Below, piece after piece: positions 8,605 to 17,693 of a stretch of DNA of 64,000 bases (the first letter of the stretch is position 1; the number at the start of each line of letters is the position of its first letter). Source of the stretch: Verrucomicrobia bacterium CG1_02_43_26 (GTDB lineage: Bacteria; Verrucomicrobiota; Verrucomicrobiia; Opitutales; CG1-02-43-26); the NCBI GenBank assembly GCA_001872735.1, contig MNWT01000005.1, positions 130,001 through 194,000 of the forward strand, read 5' to 3'. A model generated the notes under the pieces. It did no database searches. It worked only from the letters and a program-made list of their open reading frames with translations, and was not told where the DNA came from. The position numbers and the translations under genes are program-made.

Positions 8605-9003
8605 ATGAACACACCTTGGACATTACTCTTAATAGCAGGGATATTTGAAATCGGCTTCGTCATTGGGATGAAGTACACGCAAGGCTGGACACGCCTGTGG
8701 CCCTCAATCATCACGGCTTGCTGTATGGCAACAAGTTTCTACCTGCTCTCTATTGCCATTCAAACCATCCCCATCGGAACAGCGTATGCTGTTTGGACAG
8801 GTATCGGTGCCGTGGGAGGCTTCGTTTTTGCTATCTTCTTATTTGGTGAATCCGCTTCCTTCCTTCGCATTTTATGTCTCCTCTTAATCGTTGCGGGCAT
8901 TGCGGGGCTAAAGCTATCCAGCACAGAGCAACCAAAACCAAACGATCCCGTTAAGGTAACGCAAATTGCCCCCCTTCCCTCACAAACCACTAACAATATT
9001 TAA
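8605..9003 (+). CDS. SMR-family transporter 1 (Gdx/SugE type)
   Basis: 132 residues with four predicted membrane helices. Small multidrug resistance proteins are proton-coupled dimeric exporters. The essential membrane Glu in helix 1 is present (Glu14, in LIAGIFE), and the block [15 protein letters not shown] plus [14 protein letters not shown] match the Gdx/SugE subgroup, known for guanidinium or quaternary ammonium export. The hydrophilic tail of about 25 residues ([10 protein letters not shown]) is longer than usual. It is the first of three tandem paralogues, with only 4 bp to the next. No guanidine riboswitch motif was seen upstream. Confidence 0.9.
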   Translation: MNTPWTLLLIAGIFEIGFVIGMKYTQGWTRLWPSIITACCMATSFYLLSIAIQTIPIGTAYAVWTGIGAVGGFVFAIFLFGESASFLRILCLLLIVAGIAGLKLSSTEQPKPNDPVKVTQIAPLPSQTTNNI

Positions 9004-9007
9004 TCAT

Positions 9008-9328
9008 ATGGCCTGGACACTACTTTTAATTGCCGGAGTTCTTGAAATCGGTTTCGTTGTAGGTATGAAATACACGGAGGGTTGGACGCGCCTTTGGCCG
9101 TCAATCATAACGGCTTCATGCATGATCATTAGCTTCCTTTTGCTTTCAATTGCCATAAAAAAAATTCCGCTAGGTACCGCCTACGCGATCTGGACAGGCA
9201 TCGGCGCTGTCGGTGGGTTCATCTTTGCCATTATCTTGTTTGGTGAAGTCGCCAGTTTCGAACGGGTGTTGTTCCTCATTCTAATCGTAGCGGGTATCAC
9301 TGGCCTGAAGCTAACGTCTAAAGCCTAA
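9008..9328 (+). CDS. SMR-family transporter 2 (Gdx/SugE type)
   Basis: 106 residues from the ATG at 9008; an upstream in-frame ATG at 8966 lies inside the preceding gene and would add a soluble extension before helix 1, so it is not chosen. It is very similar to its upstream neighbour: the helix 1 Glu ([11 protein letters not shown]), [30 protein letters not shown] and the final helix ending in GLKLTS. It is a standard-length four-helix SMR protein. It may form homodimers or pair with one of its tandem neighbours, as in paired SMR systems. Confidence 0.9.
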   Translation: MAWTLLLIAGVLEIGFVVGMKYTEGWTRLWPSIITASCMIISFLLLSIAIKKIPLGTAYAIWTGIGAVGGFIFAIILFGEVASFERVLFLILIVAGITGLKLTSKA

Positions 9329-9336
9329 ATAACATC

Positions 9337-9687
9337 ATGAAAAAGGCTTGGACCTTCCTTTTCATTGCAGGGGCTCTTGAAATCGCAGGCGTGCTTTTAT
9401 TAAAAGCTGCCTCAGGTTTTACACTACTCGTACCTTCTATCTTCTTTTTTATTGCAACAGGTACCAGTTTCATATTCCTGAGCCTTGCGATTAGAAAGAT
9501 ACCCATAGGCACAGCCTATGCGATTTGGACAGGTATCGGTGCTGTAGGCGGTTTTGTTTTCGCAATCATCTTATTTGGTGAGCCTGCAAATTTCGCCCGT
9601 ATCTTGTGCCTCATTCTTATCGTGACGGGTATCGTTGGGCTAAAGTTGTCTGCCCACCAGAAGCTAAAAGAAGATACTAATCCTTAA
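9337..9687 (+). CDS. SMR-family transporter 3 (diverged paralogue)
   Basis: 116 residues and four membrane helices. It keeps the helix 1 Glu (FIAGALEIAG) and [15 protein letters not shown], but the KYT.GWTRL segment of the two upstream copies is replaced by KAASGFTLL, so its substrate or partner may differ. It starts 8 bp after the second SMR gene and is followed by a terminator at about 9726-9754, making the three genes one transcription unit. Confidence 0.9.
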   Translation: MKKAWTFLFIAGALEIAGVLLLKAASGFTLLVPSIFFFIATGTSFIFLSLAIRKIPIGTAYAIWTGIGAVGGFVFAIILFGEPANFARILCLILIVTGIVGLKLSAHQKLKEDTNP

Positions 9688-9723
9688 ACGTCTTTACCTT
9701 TACCTACGGGTAACTTTTTTTAG

Positions 9724-9756
9724 ATTGCTCCCTCCTCAAAAAGGGAGCATTTTTAT
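9724..9756 (+). terminator. Rho-independent terminator of SMR operon
   Basis: An 8-bp stem TGCTCCCT/AGGGAGCA (9726-9733 with 9742-9749) is followed by a T-run. It lies between the third SMR gene and carA, so carA needs its own promoter within the short gap or reads through. Confidence 0.85.
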
Positions 9757-9762
9757 TAACAA

Positions 9763-10914
9763 ATGCAAAGTCAAAGAAGTGGTATTCTCGCGTTAGAGGA
9801 TGGTAGTATTTATCGGGGTTTGGCGTTTGGTGCCGATAAAACCGTTGTCGGCGAGGTCGTTTTTAACACCAGTATGACCGGTTACCAGGAAATTTTGACG
9901 GATCCTTCTTACTTCGGGCAAATCATTACGATGACTGCTCCTCAGATCGGTAATTATGGTATCAACGATGAGGATAACGAATCGGACGGCTCTAAAGCAC
10001 TCGGCTTGGTTGTCAGAGAAGTCAGTACTCTCTGCAGTAATTGGCGTAGCACCATGAGCCTGGATGATTTTTTGAAACAACATAACGTCCCTGGCTTAAC
10101 CGATATCGATACGCGTGCTTTAACTAAAAAGCTCAGAAGTTCCGGTGCCATGCGTGCTTGCCTCTCCACTGAAAATATTTCGGATACCGATGCCATTGAA
10201 AAAGCTCGTAATTGGAGCGGTATGGTCGGGCAAGACTTTGTCCATTCTGTTTCCTGCAAGGAGAGCTATCGCTACTTTCCGGTTGTTTCTTCTTTTGATA
10301 ATATCTGCCAGAGTGACGATGTTTCAACTCGCTATAGCATCGCCGCCTTTGATTTTGGAGCCAAGGCTTCCATTTTCAAAAAGCTGCATCAGGCAGGTTT
10401 TGATGTAACCATTTTCCCGGCGGACACGTCTGCAGAAGAAATTAGAGCATTCAACCCGGATGGTATCTTTTTATCCAACGGCCCTGGCGACCCCGCTGCG
10501 TTGAATGACATTCATGAAGTGATCGCGACCCTTATCCCCGAATACCCCATGTTCGGCATCTGTATGGGGCATCAGATCATCACACACGCACTGGGCGGAG
10601 AAACCTATAAGCTCAAATTTGGCCACCGTGGCGGAAACCATCCCGTAAAAAATTTAGAAACAGGCTTAGTCACGATTACTTCTCAAAACCACGGCTTTGC
10701 GGCCAGTAAAGAGAGCATTGAAAAAGCGGGCGCCATCGTCACTGAAATTAATTTAAATGATAACACAGTAGAAGGCCTGAGACATAAGGACTACCCTGTG
10801 TTTTCTGTCCAATACCACCCCGAGGCTGCCCCTGGCCCCAATGATGCCGTAAAACTCTTTAAAGACTTCTACAACTTGATCGCCTGCCATAAAGGCAATT
10901 GTGTAGCCGTTTAA
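9763..10914 (+). CDS. carA: Carbamoyl-phosphate synthase small subunit
   Basis: 383 residues. It is the glutaminase subunit that supplies ammonia to CarB for carbamoyl phosphate, used in pyrimidine and arginine synthesis. The N-terminal CPSase_sm domain is recognisable (VVFNTSMTGYQEILTDPSYFGQI). The C-terminal class I amidotransferase has the nucleophile C267 in FGICMGHQ and the His-Glu pair in SVQYHPEA. Length is normal. carB is not adjacent. The 3' end overlaps the convergent amidohydrolase gene by 4 bp. Confidence 0.97.
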   Translation: MQSQRSGILALEDGSIYRGLAFGADKTVVGEVVFNTSMTGYQEILTDPSYFGQIITMTAPQIGNYGINDEDNESDGSKALGLVVREVSTLCSNWRSTMSLDDFLKQHNVPGLTDIDTRALTKKLRSSGAMRACLSTENISDTDAIEKARNWSGMVGQDFVHSVSCKESYRYFPVVSSFDNICQSDDVSTRYSIAAFDFGAKASIFKKLHQAGFDVTIFPADTSAEEIRAFNPDGIFLSNGPGDPAALNDIHEVIATLIPEYPMFGICMGHQIITHALGGETYKLKFGHRGGNHPVKNLETGLVTITSQNHGFAASKESIEKAGAIVTEINLNDNTVEGLRHKDYPVFSVQYHPEAAPGPNDAVKLFKDFYNLIACHKGNCVAV

Positions 10915-11795
10915 AGTTGAAACAGTTTTTGCGCGTTTTTATAAAAAATGCAATCGAGCTCCTCAGCAGATAATTCTGTAGACTTAATTTCATTAATAAA
11001 CGTCATGAAATCTGGTTCTGTCTGCTTTTTAGGATAAAGGCATAGCGGGTAATCCGATCCAAACAAAATCTTCTCTGGCCCAACAAGATCTACCACAGCT
11101 TTAAAAACACGCTTATCATACAGCAATGGGCTTGCTGCCGTATCATAATAAACATGTTTAAAGTCTTTCGCACATGCTTTGTTTAATTCAAAAAAGGGCA
11201 ATAACCCACCCCAATGCGCCAAAATGAGCTTGAGCTCTGGGTACCGTTGCACGAAACGCTGTATTTCCACAAGCGGGAAATCTATTTTACCCGGGTAATG
11301 ATGCCCCACGGGCTCAGAAACATGCATGTTAATCGGAATTTCGTTTTCAATCGCCCATTCCACAATTTTTACCCAAGTGGGATTCTCTAGCTTAAAGCCT
11401 TGCGCAGCTGGAAAAACCTCCCCTATCCCGCGAAGCCCAAGATCGTAACAGCGTTTGCAATCCTCAAGTGCTTTATTGCCAACAAGAGGCTGGACAGCCA
11501 TGAATCCAATAAAACGCTCCGGGTTCTCTTTTACCCACGCTATATGGTGATTATTCTGCCAAACACAGTTCTCAAAATTTTGCCAATACCAGCCCAAAAG
11601 AACTACTCTTGAGACTCCTGCGGTATCCATATCATGAAAGAGCTTTTCATGGCTAGCCCAACCCTGCAAAGCGCGTTTCTCCCCTTGGTGGCAAACCAGG
11701 TTCCCCCAATGCGGCTCATTGTGTTCATCCGCCCAACGACAGGGATCGTCTACTATATCTTTTGGGTAGTGGTGTATATGGGAATCAATGATCAT
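10911..11795 (-). CDS. Amidohydrolase-family metal-dependent hydrolase (amidohydrolase 2)
   Basis: 294 residues, a TIM-barrel amidohydrolase. It has the metal motif SHIHHYP near the N-terminus (His6, His8), a mid-barrel His in INMHVSEP, LILAHWGG (conserved His) and LFGSDYPL (the catalytic Asp of the family). Members include decarboxylases and lactonases such as LigI or ACMSD, so the substrate cannot be told from sequence. It has no signal peptide and stands alone, convergent with carA. Confidence 0.85.
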   Translation of the reverse strand: MIIDSHIHHYPKDIVDDPCRWADEHNEPHWGNLVCHQGEKRALQGWASHEKLFHDMDTAGVSRVVLLGWYWQNFENCVWQNNHHIAWVKENPERFIGFMAVQPLVGNKALEDCKRCYDLGLRGIGEVFPAAQGFKLENPTWVKIVEWAIENEIPINMHVSEPVGHHYPGKIDFPLVEIQRFVQRYPELKLILAHWGGLLPFFELNKACAKDFKHVYYDTAASPLLYDKRVFKAVVDLVGPEKILFGSDYPLCLYPKKQTEPDFMTFINEIKSTELSAEELDCIFYKNAQKLFQL

Positions 11796-11871
11796 AAACT
11801 GCTAAAACGATATTAAAAGAGGTATCTGGCAACGGCGCAAATAATATTACTCGATGAACACAGGTTGAGAA

Positions 11872-11908
11872 CACAAAAAAAAACGCCGATTCCTAAGAAA
11901 CGGCGTTT
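11872..11908 (-). terminator. Rho-independent terminator of rpsB-tsf
   Basis: On the minus strand an 8-bp stem AAACGCCG/CGGCGTTT (11901-11908 with 11881-11888) is followed by nine T residues, 24 bp after the tsf stop codon. Confidence 0.9.
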
Positions 11909-11931
11909 TATAAAAAAGTTTAGTGAAAAAA

Positions 11932-12525
11932 TTAATCACCTAACTGGTAGCGATGGAAACGGTTAACAATAATGTTTTCACCCATTTTAGCGATTTTTTC
12001 CGTCAACAAATCATTGATTGATTGGTCTTGGTTCTTCACGAATGATTGCTCAAGCAGGCAAAACTGAGAATACCACTTATCAAGCTTGCCCATAACAATA
12101 CGATCAATCGCTGCCTTAGGTTTACCTTCCGCTTGTGCTTCCGCAATAGAGCGCTCTTTATCTACCATCTCGTCTGGAACATCTTCACGTGTTGTATAGA
12201 GAGGAGATGCCGCAGCAATGTGCATACAGATATCTTTTGCAAGCTGCTTAAACTCATCATTTTTAGCAACAAAGTCCGTTTCACAATTAAGCTCCAGCAA
12301 GACACCAACCTTACCACCCAAATGGATGTAAGATTCAATGACACCTTCGCGTGCTTCACGGCCAGCTTTCTTAGCAGCCATAGCAACACCTTCTTTTTTC
12401 AGCAAGTCAATCGCTTCCTCAAATTTACCATTAGTATTGAGGAGGGCTCTTTTACAGTCCATAATACCCGCGCCCGTGCGTGAGCGGAGTTGGTTGACCA
12501 TTTGTGCGGTAATTTGTTCACTCAT
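11932..12525 (-). CDS. tsf: Elongation factor Ts (short form)
   Basis: 197 residues. It is the nucleotide exchange factor for EF-Tu. The N-terminal UBA-like part has the signature LRSRTGAGIMDCKRAL, and the core has NCETDFVAKND. At 197 residues it is shorter than E. coli EF-Ts (about 283) and matches the compact form with one core subdomain known from Thermus-like and other bacteria. It ends in the usual GENIIVNRFHRYQLG block, so it is not truncated. It lies 33 bp downstream of rpsB. Confidence 0.97.
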   Translation of the reverse strand: MSEQITAQMVNQLRSRTGAGIMDCKRALLNTNGKFEEAIDLLKKEGVAMAAKKAGREAREGVIESYIHLGGKVGVLLELNCETDFVAKNDEFKQLAKDICMHIAAASPLYTTREDVPDEMVDKERSIAEAQAEGKPKAAIDRIVMGKLDKWYSQFCLLEQSFVKNQDQSINDLLTEKIAKMGENIIVNRFHRYQLGD

Positions 12526-12558
12526 TTTTCTGTCGATTAATTTAATTTAAAAAAAGGA

Positions 12559-13458
12559 TTATTTTTCGTTCTCTGATGCAGCAGCTGGCTCAGTACCTTC
12601 CGTTGCTTCTGTCGCTTCTACAGCAGCAGCAGCTTTACGCTTTTTAGCGTCTTCATGCTCTTGTTCTTGGGCTTCAGCAGCATCGCGTAAATCTTGCGTC
12701 AAGGTAACTTGAGGCTCTGCTTCACGAAAATCTTTTGTGAACTTTTGCTTCGGAGCGCGTTGTGTCTTCACTTCTTCACGACGTGCCAGACCTTGCTGAA
12801 CAGCTTCACAAATAACATCACAGAGAATGCGGATAGACTTCACAGCATCATCATTTCCTGGAACAGGATATTTAACACAAGCAGGATCTGAATTCGTATC
12901 AACAATAGCAATCACAGGTATACCCAAACGATTGGCTTCTGCCACCGCGATGTATTCTTTTTTGACGTCTACTACAAAAAGAGCTCCAGGAGCATTGTTT
13001 ACTTCCAGCATGCCTTCAAAGTTACGGTGCATACGGCTCATTTCGCGCTTAATGGCAGCGAGTTCTTTTTTGAACATCTTATCAAACGTACCATCAGCTT
13101 CCATTCCTAGGAATTTTTTATACTTTGCCAAACTTCTGGAAACAGTCGAAAAATTAGTCAACGTACCACCTAACCAGCGATTCGCTGCAAATGGCATGTT
13201 CACACGGCGGGCAGATTCGCGTACCACTTCTTGCGCTTGCCTCTTAGTACCGACAAACATGATATCTTTACCGGACGAAACTATGTCTTCTATAAATTTT
13301 GAAGCGTCTTCAAGCGCTTTGTATGTCTTTTCCAAATCAATAATGGAAATGCCTTGCTCGTGGCTGAATACGATATCTTTGGACTTCGGGTTCCAGCGTT
13401 TCTTTTGGTGCCCGAAGTGTACTCCGGCTTCGAATAGATCTTCTATTGTGATATTCAT
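12559..13458 (-). CDS. rpsB: Ribosomal protein S2
   Basis: 299 residues; uS2 of the 30S subunit. It opens with ITIEDLFEAGVHFGHQKKRWNPK and has the typical NRWLGGTLTN and PVIAIVDTNSDP blocks. About 60 residues at the C-terminus form an Ala/Glu/Lys-rich extension beyond the usual length of around 240. It starts a two-gene transcript with tsf that ends in a terminator. Confidence 0.98.
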   Translation of the reverse strand: MNITIEDLFEAGVHFGHQKKRWNPKSKDIVFSHEQGISIIDLEKTYKALEDASKFIEDIVSSGKDIMFVGTKRQAQEVVRESARRVNMPFAANRWLGGTLTNFSTVSRSLAKYKKFLGMEADGTFDKMFKKELAAIKREMSRMHRNFEGMLEVNNAPGALFVVDVKKEYIAVAEANRLGIPVIAIVDTNSDPACVKYPVPGNDDAVKSIRILCDVICEAVQQGLARREEVKTQRAPKQKFTKDFREAEPQVTLTQDLRDAAEAQEQEHEDAKKRKAAAAVEATEATEGTEPAAASENEK

Positions 13459-13579
13459 GATTTTTTTGCTTCTCCGTATCCTATAAAAAAGGACCTTGGA
13501 TTAATACTTGATTGTTAAGGTTTAAGAATGAAAAGGTTAATCTGAATAGCTCTAAAAATCAAGTGAAATTAACAACTTT

Positions 13580-14254
13580 TCAAGCCGGTAACACCACACG
13601 GGCCATTACACCATCAAATATACCGGCTATTGTAAAGATAGCAGCTCCCATCACATAACGAAAGAATGGAATATTTATACATACAAGCAGTATTATAAAA
13701 CCCCAGCGTGAAAGCTTCATAAACGTCTCGTCTTTCATTTTAACCAAATTCTTAAGAATATGGCCGCCGTCCAAGGGAGGGATGGGAATTAAATTGAAGA
13801 TAAATAGGCCGGCGTTGATCAATATGCCCCATTGGAATAACTTGAGTAACCCTGGGTTACTTTTCCCAATAAATCCGCCTATTAGGGCAAAAAGCGCACA
13901 CAGCACAAGATTTGCAAACGGCCCGGCCAGGGTGATCAAATAATCATCACGTGTGCGTGTTTTTGCATTAGGTAGCGATAGTTCCACAGGTTTCCCCCAA
14001 CCAATCAGCGCTAATTGTGCCGGTGATCCTGAAAACATAGGCCAAAAGATCATAATAAGGGGGAAAAAAACCGTGCCCAAAACATCTATATGCGCCACCG
14101 GATTCAACGTCACTCTTCCTTGATATCTCGGCAAGGGGTCGCCTAACTTGTCAGCAATAAAGGCATGTGCCCATTCGTGTATGCAGATACTGCAGAGCAG
14201 AAAGATATAATAAATCAAGCCTAAGCGTAGGTAATTTGCGGTTACGGGATCCAT
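13580..14254 (-). CDS. Site-2 protease-like membrane metalloprotease (M50)
   Basis: 224 residues with several membrane helices. The zinc motif HEWAH (H26, E27, H30) lies in the first helix region, and the third ligand block is NLIPIPPLDGGH (D162). This is the compact M50B/rhomboid-unlike architecture without PDZ domains, close to YwhC/SpoIVFB-type proteins. The role is probably intramembrane cleavage of a regulator, with unknown substrate. The stop of the TPR gene is adjacent (0 bp gap), so the two are likely co-transcribed. Confidence 0.88.
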   Translation of the reverse strand: MDPVTANYLRLGLIYYIFLLCSICIHEWAHAFIADKLGDPLPRYQGRVTLNPVAHIDVLGTVFFPLIMIFWPMFSGSPAQLALIGWGKPVELSLPNAKTRTRDDYLITLAGPFANLVLCALFALIGGFIGKSNPGLLKLFQWGILINAGLFIFNLIPIPPLDGGHILKNLVKMKDETFMKLSRWGFIILLVCINIPFFRYVMGAAIFTIAGIFDGVMARVVLPA

Positions 14255-15157
14255 TTAATTCTGTTTTTCTGAAATTTCTTTAAGCAATTCTCGCCTGTTT
14301 TTCTCTAACGCGGGGCTATATACTTGGTTAAGGCGGCTTTCCGCTTCTTTCAAATGGTTCATCTGCATCAGCACGCGTGCCGCGTGTAAGTGCATGATTT
14401 GGAGATCCAGTGGGGATTGAGATGTATTTTCTAAGGATTCCCAGTGGCTGAGCGCTTCTTCCCACTTCGGGGTATTTAGATCATAATACGCTTCGGCCAA
14501 TCTTATCTTAAGATCCCTATTGTCTGGCTCTAACTGCACCGCTTGCGTAAACGCTTGTAGCATCTGGCTGTCAAACGCTTCTGGTGAAATCAGGTGGTCG
14601 CGTATATACTCTTCTTTGTAATTCGCTAATAGTTCTCCCAGCTGATAATGGTAAATCATCTCATTGGGATCAAGCTCGATAGCGCTTAAAAAATAGGGCA
14701 TAGCGAGGGCATAATCCCCCTGCTCAGCCAAATAATTCCCGATCTGTTGTTTGACGACTGCTATATTTGGGTTTCTTTTATTAGCCTGCAAAAACATCAC
14801 GTTTGCGTGCACTTCCTGCCCGATCTGCCTCAAATACTTGCCGTAAAGAATATAGGCATTCACGTCATCCGGATTATCTAGCAAATAGGTATTATAAAGT
14901 TCCAATATCTCCTCGAGGCGGCGATCCCGCTCATTCGTTGAATATTTTTTGGGATCAACCGTCAGTTCCTCAATCAGCGCGTTCTGCTGGGCAAGAATTT
15001 TAGCCAACCGCTGCTCCGAAAGGGTCGTTGCTCGATAACTCGGAATTGCTTGCGTGTTACTAGACTGCGTTTCTGCCGTAATGACAGAACACAATGAACA
15101 CACAATCGTCATAAGGATAAAGACAGTATATTTATGAACAATCTTCATAGCATACAT
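14255..15157 (-). CDS. Exported TPR-repeat protein
   Basis: 300 residues. An N-terminal signal peptide (hydrophobic FILMTIVCSLCSVITA, cleavage near residue 28) is followed by tetratricopeptide-type helical repeats, roughly residues 80-270 (VNAYILYGKYLRQIG, ALAMPYFLSAIELDPNE, AFTQAVQLEPDNRD). TPR proteins serve as protein-interaction scaffolds, and here the location is the periplasm. It lies between recR and the M50 protease gene with very short gaps (18 and 0 bp). No specific partner can be named. An alternative start 9 bp downstream (ATG at 15148) is equally good. Confidence 0.8.
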   Translation of the reverse strand: MYAMKIVHKYTVFILMTIVCSLCSVITAETQSSNTQAIPSYRATTLSEQRLAKILAQQNALIEELTVDPKKYSTNERDRRLEEILELYNTYLLDNPDDVNAYILYGKYLRQIGQEVHANVMFLQANKRNPNIAVVKQQIGNYLAEQGDYALAMPYFLSAIELDPNEMIYHYQLGELLANYKEEYIRDHLISPEAFDSQMLQAFTQAVQLEPDNRDLKIRLAEAYYDLNTPKWEEALSHWESLENTSQSPLDLQIMHLHAARVLMQMNHLKEAESRLNQVYSPALEKNRRELLKEISEKQN

Positions 15158-15175
15158 AGGAAAATCTATTTTCCC

Positions 15176-15790
15176 CTAAATAGCAACACCGGAAAAGAAC
15201 CGGCGTCCTTCAAACGCATTCTTCAACGTAGGCGCGTCCGCGTAAATCACGCCTCCCCCACTCGGTAGCCCAAACCCTATACGGGTAAGTTTTATCGAAG
15301 AAGCCGCTTTTTTAATAATTGTGTTCTGTATGTAATGGCAGGTCGCTTCGCCTTCCAAATCATTACTCAAGGCCAAAATCACTTCCTTAACTTCACCGGA
15401 TGCCAATCTCTGGGCAAGGCTCTCTAAATTCAAATCTTCTGGGCCAACTCCTTGTATCGGGGATAATTTGCCATGCAAAACATGAAATGCCCCTTTATAC
15501 ACGCTGGCACGGTCAATCGCATATAGATCCGGCACATGCTCAATCACACAAATCGTTTCATGATCCCTGTGCTCGCTAGTGCAAATCGCACATTGCGCTT
15601 CTTCGGTCAAATTCCCGCAAATAGAGCACGCTTTCACGTTTTGTGAAGCTTGCTGCAGCGCATCGATAAGTTCTTGCACAAACTGAGGCTTCTCCAGCGT
15701 AAGATGTAGGGCTATGCGCTCCGCGGAACGATAGCCTAAACCGGGAAGTTTTTTCAGCGTTTTCTGAAGATGATCAAACGCGGGTGACAT
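15176..15790 (-). CDS. recR: Recombination protein RecR
   Basis: 204 residues. It acts with RecF and RecO in loading RecA at gaps. Visible are the helix-hairpin-helix LKKLPGLGYRSAERIA, a four-Cys zinc finger (CSICGNLTEEAQCAICTS), and a Toprim domain (CVIEHVPDLYAID, VILALSNDLEGEAT). It follows ybaB by 4 bp, the common ybaB-recR pairing, but dnaX is not next to them in the window. Confidence 0.97.
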   Translation of the reverse strand: MSPAFDHLQKTLKKLPGLGYRSAERIALHLTLEKPQFVQELIDALQQASQNVKACSICGNLTEEAQCAICTSEHRDHETICVIEHVPDLYAIDRASVYKGAFHVLHGKLSPIQGVGPEDLNLESLAQRLASGEVKEVILALSNDLEGEATCHYIQNTIIKKAASSIKLTRIGFGLPSGGGVIYADAPTLKNAFEGRRFFSGVAI

Positions 15791-15794
15791 CTGA

Positions 15795-16100
15795 TTACAT
15801 CAAGCCGGGTAGCTTAAAAGAAGAGGTCAATTTACCAATCTTCTCTTCATGCAACTTTTTAGACTTTTGTAACGCTTCTTGAATCGCTTCTGTAATTGTT
15901 TTTTCAACTAATTCCGCGTCTTCTTTTAGAAAATCAGGGTTTATTTTAACAGATTTCACTTCGTTCATTCCGGAAACAACCACCGTAACAGCACCTCCGC
16001 CTGCGGTAACGGTTAATTCCGCTTGTTGGAGCTCTTGCTGAATCTCCTCCATCATTTTTTGCATCTTCTTTGCTTCACCTAGTATGTCATTGAGTCCCAT
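15795..16100 (-). CDS. ybaB: Nucleoid-associated protein YbaB/EbfC
   Basis: 101 residues, the normal length for this DNA-binding dimer. It shows the typical N-terminal Met-rich helix (EAKKMQKMMEEIQQELQQ), the beta strands with GGGAVTVVVSGMNEVKSVKINP, and a C-terminal helix. It lies immediately upstream of recR. Confidence 0.95.
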   Translation of the reverse strand: MGLNDILGEAKKMQKMMEEIQQELQQAELTVTAGGGAVTVVVSGMNEVKSVKINPDFLKEDAELVEKTITEAIQEALQKSKKLHEEKIGKLTSSFKLPGLM

Positions 16101-16212
16101 ATCTTTGCTTCGTTAAAATTAATTTAATGGTAATGCCTTAGCGTACACCAATAATCATAATTTGTCAACTGCCTATAGCCTTGCTGGACAGCCACACACA
16201 CACCTCAAATCT

Positions 16213-16250
16213 AGCAAAAAAAAGACAGCCCGGAAAAACCGAGCTGCCTT
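16213..16250 (-). terminator. Rho-independent terminator after porin gene
   Basis: On the minus strand the stem GGCAGCTCGG (16239-16248 region) pairs with CCGGGCTGTC, with G-U pairs, around a TTTTT loop, and is followed by a T-run (the A-run at 16216-16223 on the plus strand). Confidence 0.8.
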
Positions 16251-16274
16251 TATAAAAGTTCTTAATGTTAAAAA

Positions 16275-17693
16275 TTACATTAATAACTGCAAACGTAGGC
16301 TTACGTTGTGAGCATAGGCTTTTCTCTTAGAGAAGCTAGCTGCAGGTGTACCTGCAGTTGTAGCAGCCGTAGCATTGTACAACTTGATAAACTTGCCGTA
16401 TTCGTAACCAGCAGAGAGCTTTACGTCATTACCCATGATGTAGTAGTTAACACCAAGGTAGAATGTTGCGGCTTCTCTGTAGAGGTTAGCAGCTTGACCC
16501 GCACCTGTGCTACCAGCAGCTGGTACATTGGTGGTAGGTGTGTTGAACATTGTGTTAGCAATGTTGATACCACGCTGGTCTGAATCCAAATACGCAAAAC
16601 GGAATACACCTTCCCACTCTTCATTGAACATGTAAGAAGGGGTTACTGTAATACCATAAGGAGTAGCTGTCTTAGGAGCGGTACCCGCAACTGCTTGTGC
16701 AGTTGTTGGCAAACGACCTTTTTGGATGCTTGCACCCAAAAGTTCAACCATCACACGGAAGTCTTGCCAGTTAACAGTAGCATATGGATTGAATCCGAAT
16801 ACACTGTTCTTGGTAATCGAGTTTATCCAACCGGTGTTACCTTCTGGTTGATAACCAATGTTAATACCAGCGGCGAACATGAACTCTTCCCACTCACCTT
16901 CGTAAGAAACGCCACCGTAGTAGCCTAATTCATTACGATTTGTAGCAGATGGGTTACCAAGTCCTTGGTATCCGTTTGTGATCGCAACCGTCCAGCCGAA
17001 GCCTTCGTATTTACCGTCTGCGTAAGCACCTAAATGACGGCCACCAAAGCCAACATTAGATGTACTTCCTGTAAAAACCGCACCTGTCAAAGTGCTGCCG
17101 CCAACACCTGCTGGTACAGCAGGAGCTGTGAAGTATTGAGTTACGATAGAACGATAGATTGGTTTAATCTTCGATACGTTTGTCATGAACTCATAACCAA
17201 AAGGAACTTTTTGATAAGCGGCACTTACGTTCGCCATTTCAAAAGATTTCTTAATGTACATTTGTTCGATGACATTAGCAACAGGTCCTGCATTAGTAGC
17301 AGCGCTACCAACGTCAATATCAATATATCCGGACCAATCATTAGGCAAATCAGCTTTCAAGCCAAGACGCGCATGAGGGATCAAGAAGTTATTGTTATTG
17401 GATGGGTTCCGTGTTCCTGGATTACGGTCACGTACTGTTGCAAACGTATATTGTGTTTGCAGCAATCCTGAGAACGTTAACATTTGTGTTTGAGGTGAGC
17501 CGGCTGCTACAGAAACGGATGCAGGCTTAACAGACATTTTATTGCCGGATGTAGCTGCTTTTGCTTCTGTTTCAGTCAACAAACCTTTTTCAACGAGCGT
17601 TCTTGCTAGTTGATTGTCACTCGCTTGCAGTGAAAAGCCGAATGCGGCTGACACAGCAAACAAGCTGATTAATTTAATCGATTTCTTTTTCAT
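16275..17693 (-). CDS. Outer-membrane porin (OprP/OprO-like beta barrel)
   Basis: 472 residues from the ATG at 17693, which gives a clean signal peptide (MKKKSIKLISLFAVSAA, cleavage after LQA near residue 24). The longer frame to 17819 adds a Lys-rich stretch and is rejected. A short SLH-like or coiled segment (LARTLVEKGLLTETEAKA) is typical of Verrucomicrobia and Planctomycete porins. The remainder alternates aromatic and small residues as in a beta barrel (FSGLLQTQYTFATV, LGLKADLPNDWSGYIDIDVG) and ends with an aromatic-poor LRLQLLM strand. It probably passes anions or phosphate, but specificity is not proven. It is a single gene with its own terminator. Confidence 0.85.
   Translation of the reverse strand: MKKKSIKLISLFAVSAAFGFSLQASDNQLARTLVEKGLLTETEAKAATSGNKMSVKPASVSVAAGSPQTQMLTFSGLLQTQYTFATVRDRNPGTRNPSNNNNFLIPHARLGLKADLPNDWSGYIDIDVGSAATNAGPVANVIEQMYIKKSFEMANVSAAYQKVPFGYEFMTNVSKIKPIYRSIVTQYFTAPAVPAGVGGSTLTGAVFTGSTSNVGFGGRHLGAYADGKYEGFGWTVAITNGYQGLGNPSATNRNELGYYGGVSYEGEWEEFMFAAGINIGYQPEGNTGWINSITKNSVFGFNPYATVNWQDFRVMVELLGASIQKGRLPTTAQAVAGTAPKTATPYGITVTPSYMFNEEWEGVFRFAYLDSDQRGINIANTMFNTPTTNVPAAGSTGAGQAANLYREAATFYLGVNYYIMGNDVKLSAGYEYGKFIKLYNATAATTAGTPAASFSKRKAYAHNVSLRLQLLM

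Noticed and set aside
12827..13486. 219-codon open frame on the plus strand
   Set aside because: It is the antisense shadow of rpsB, which is conserved over its whole length on the minus strand.
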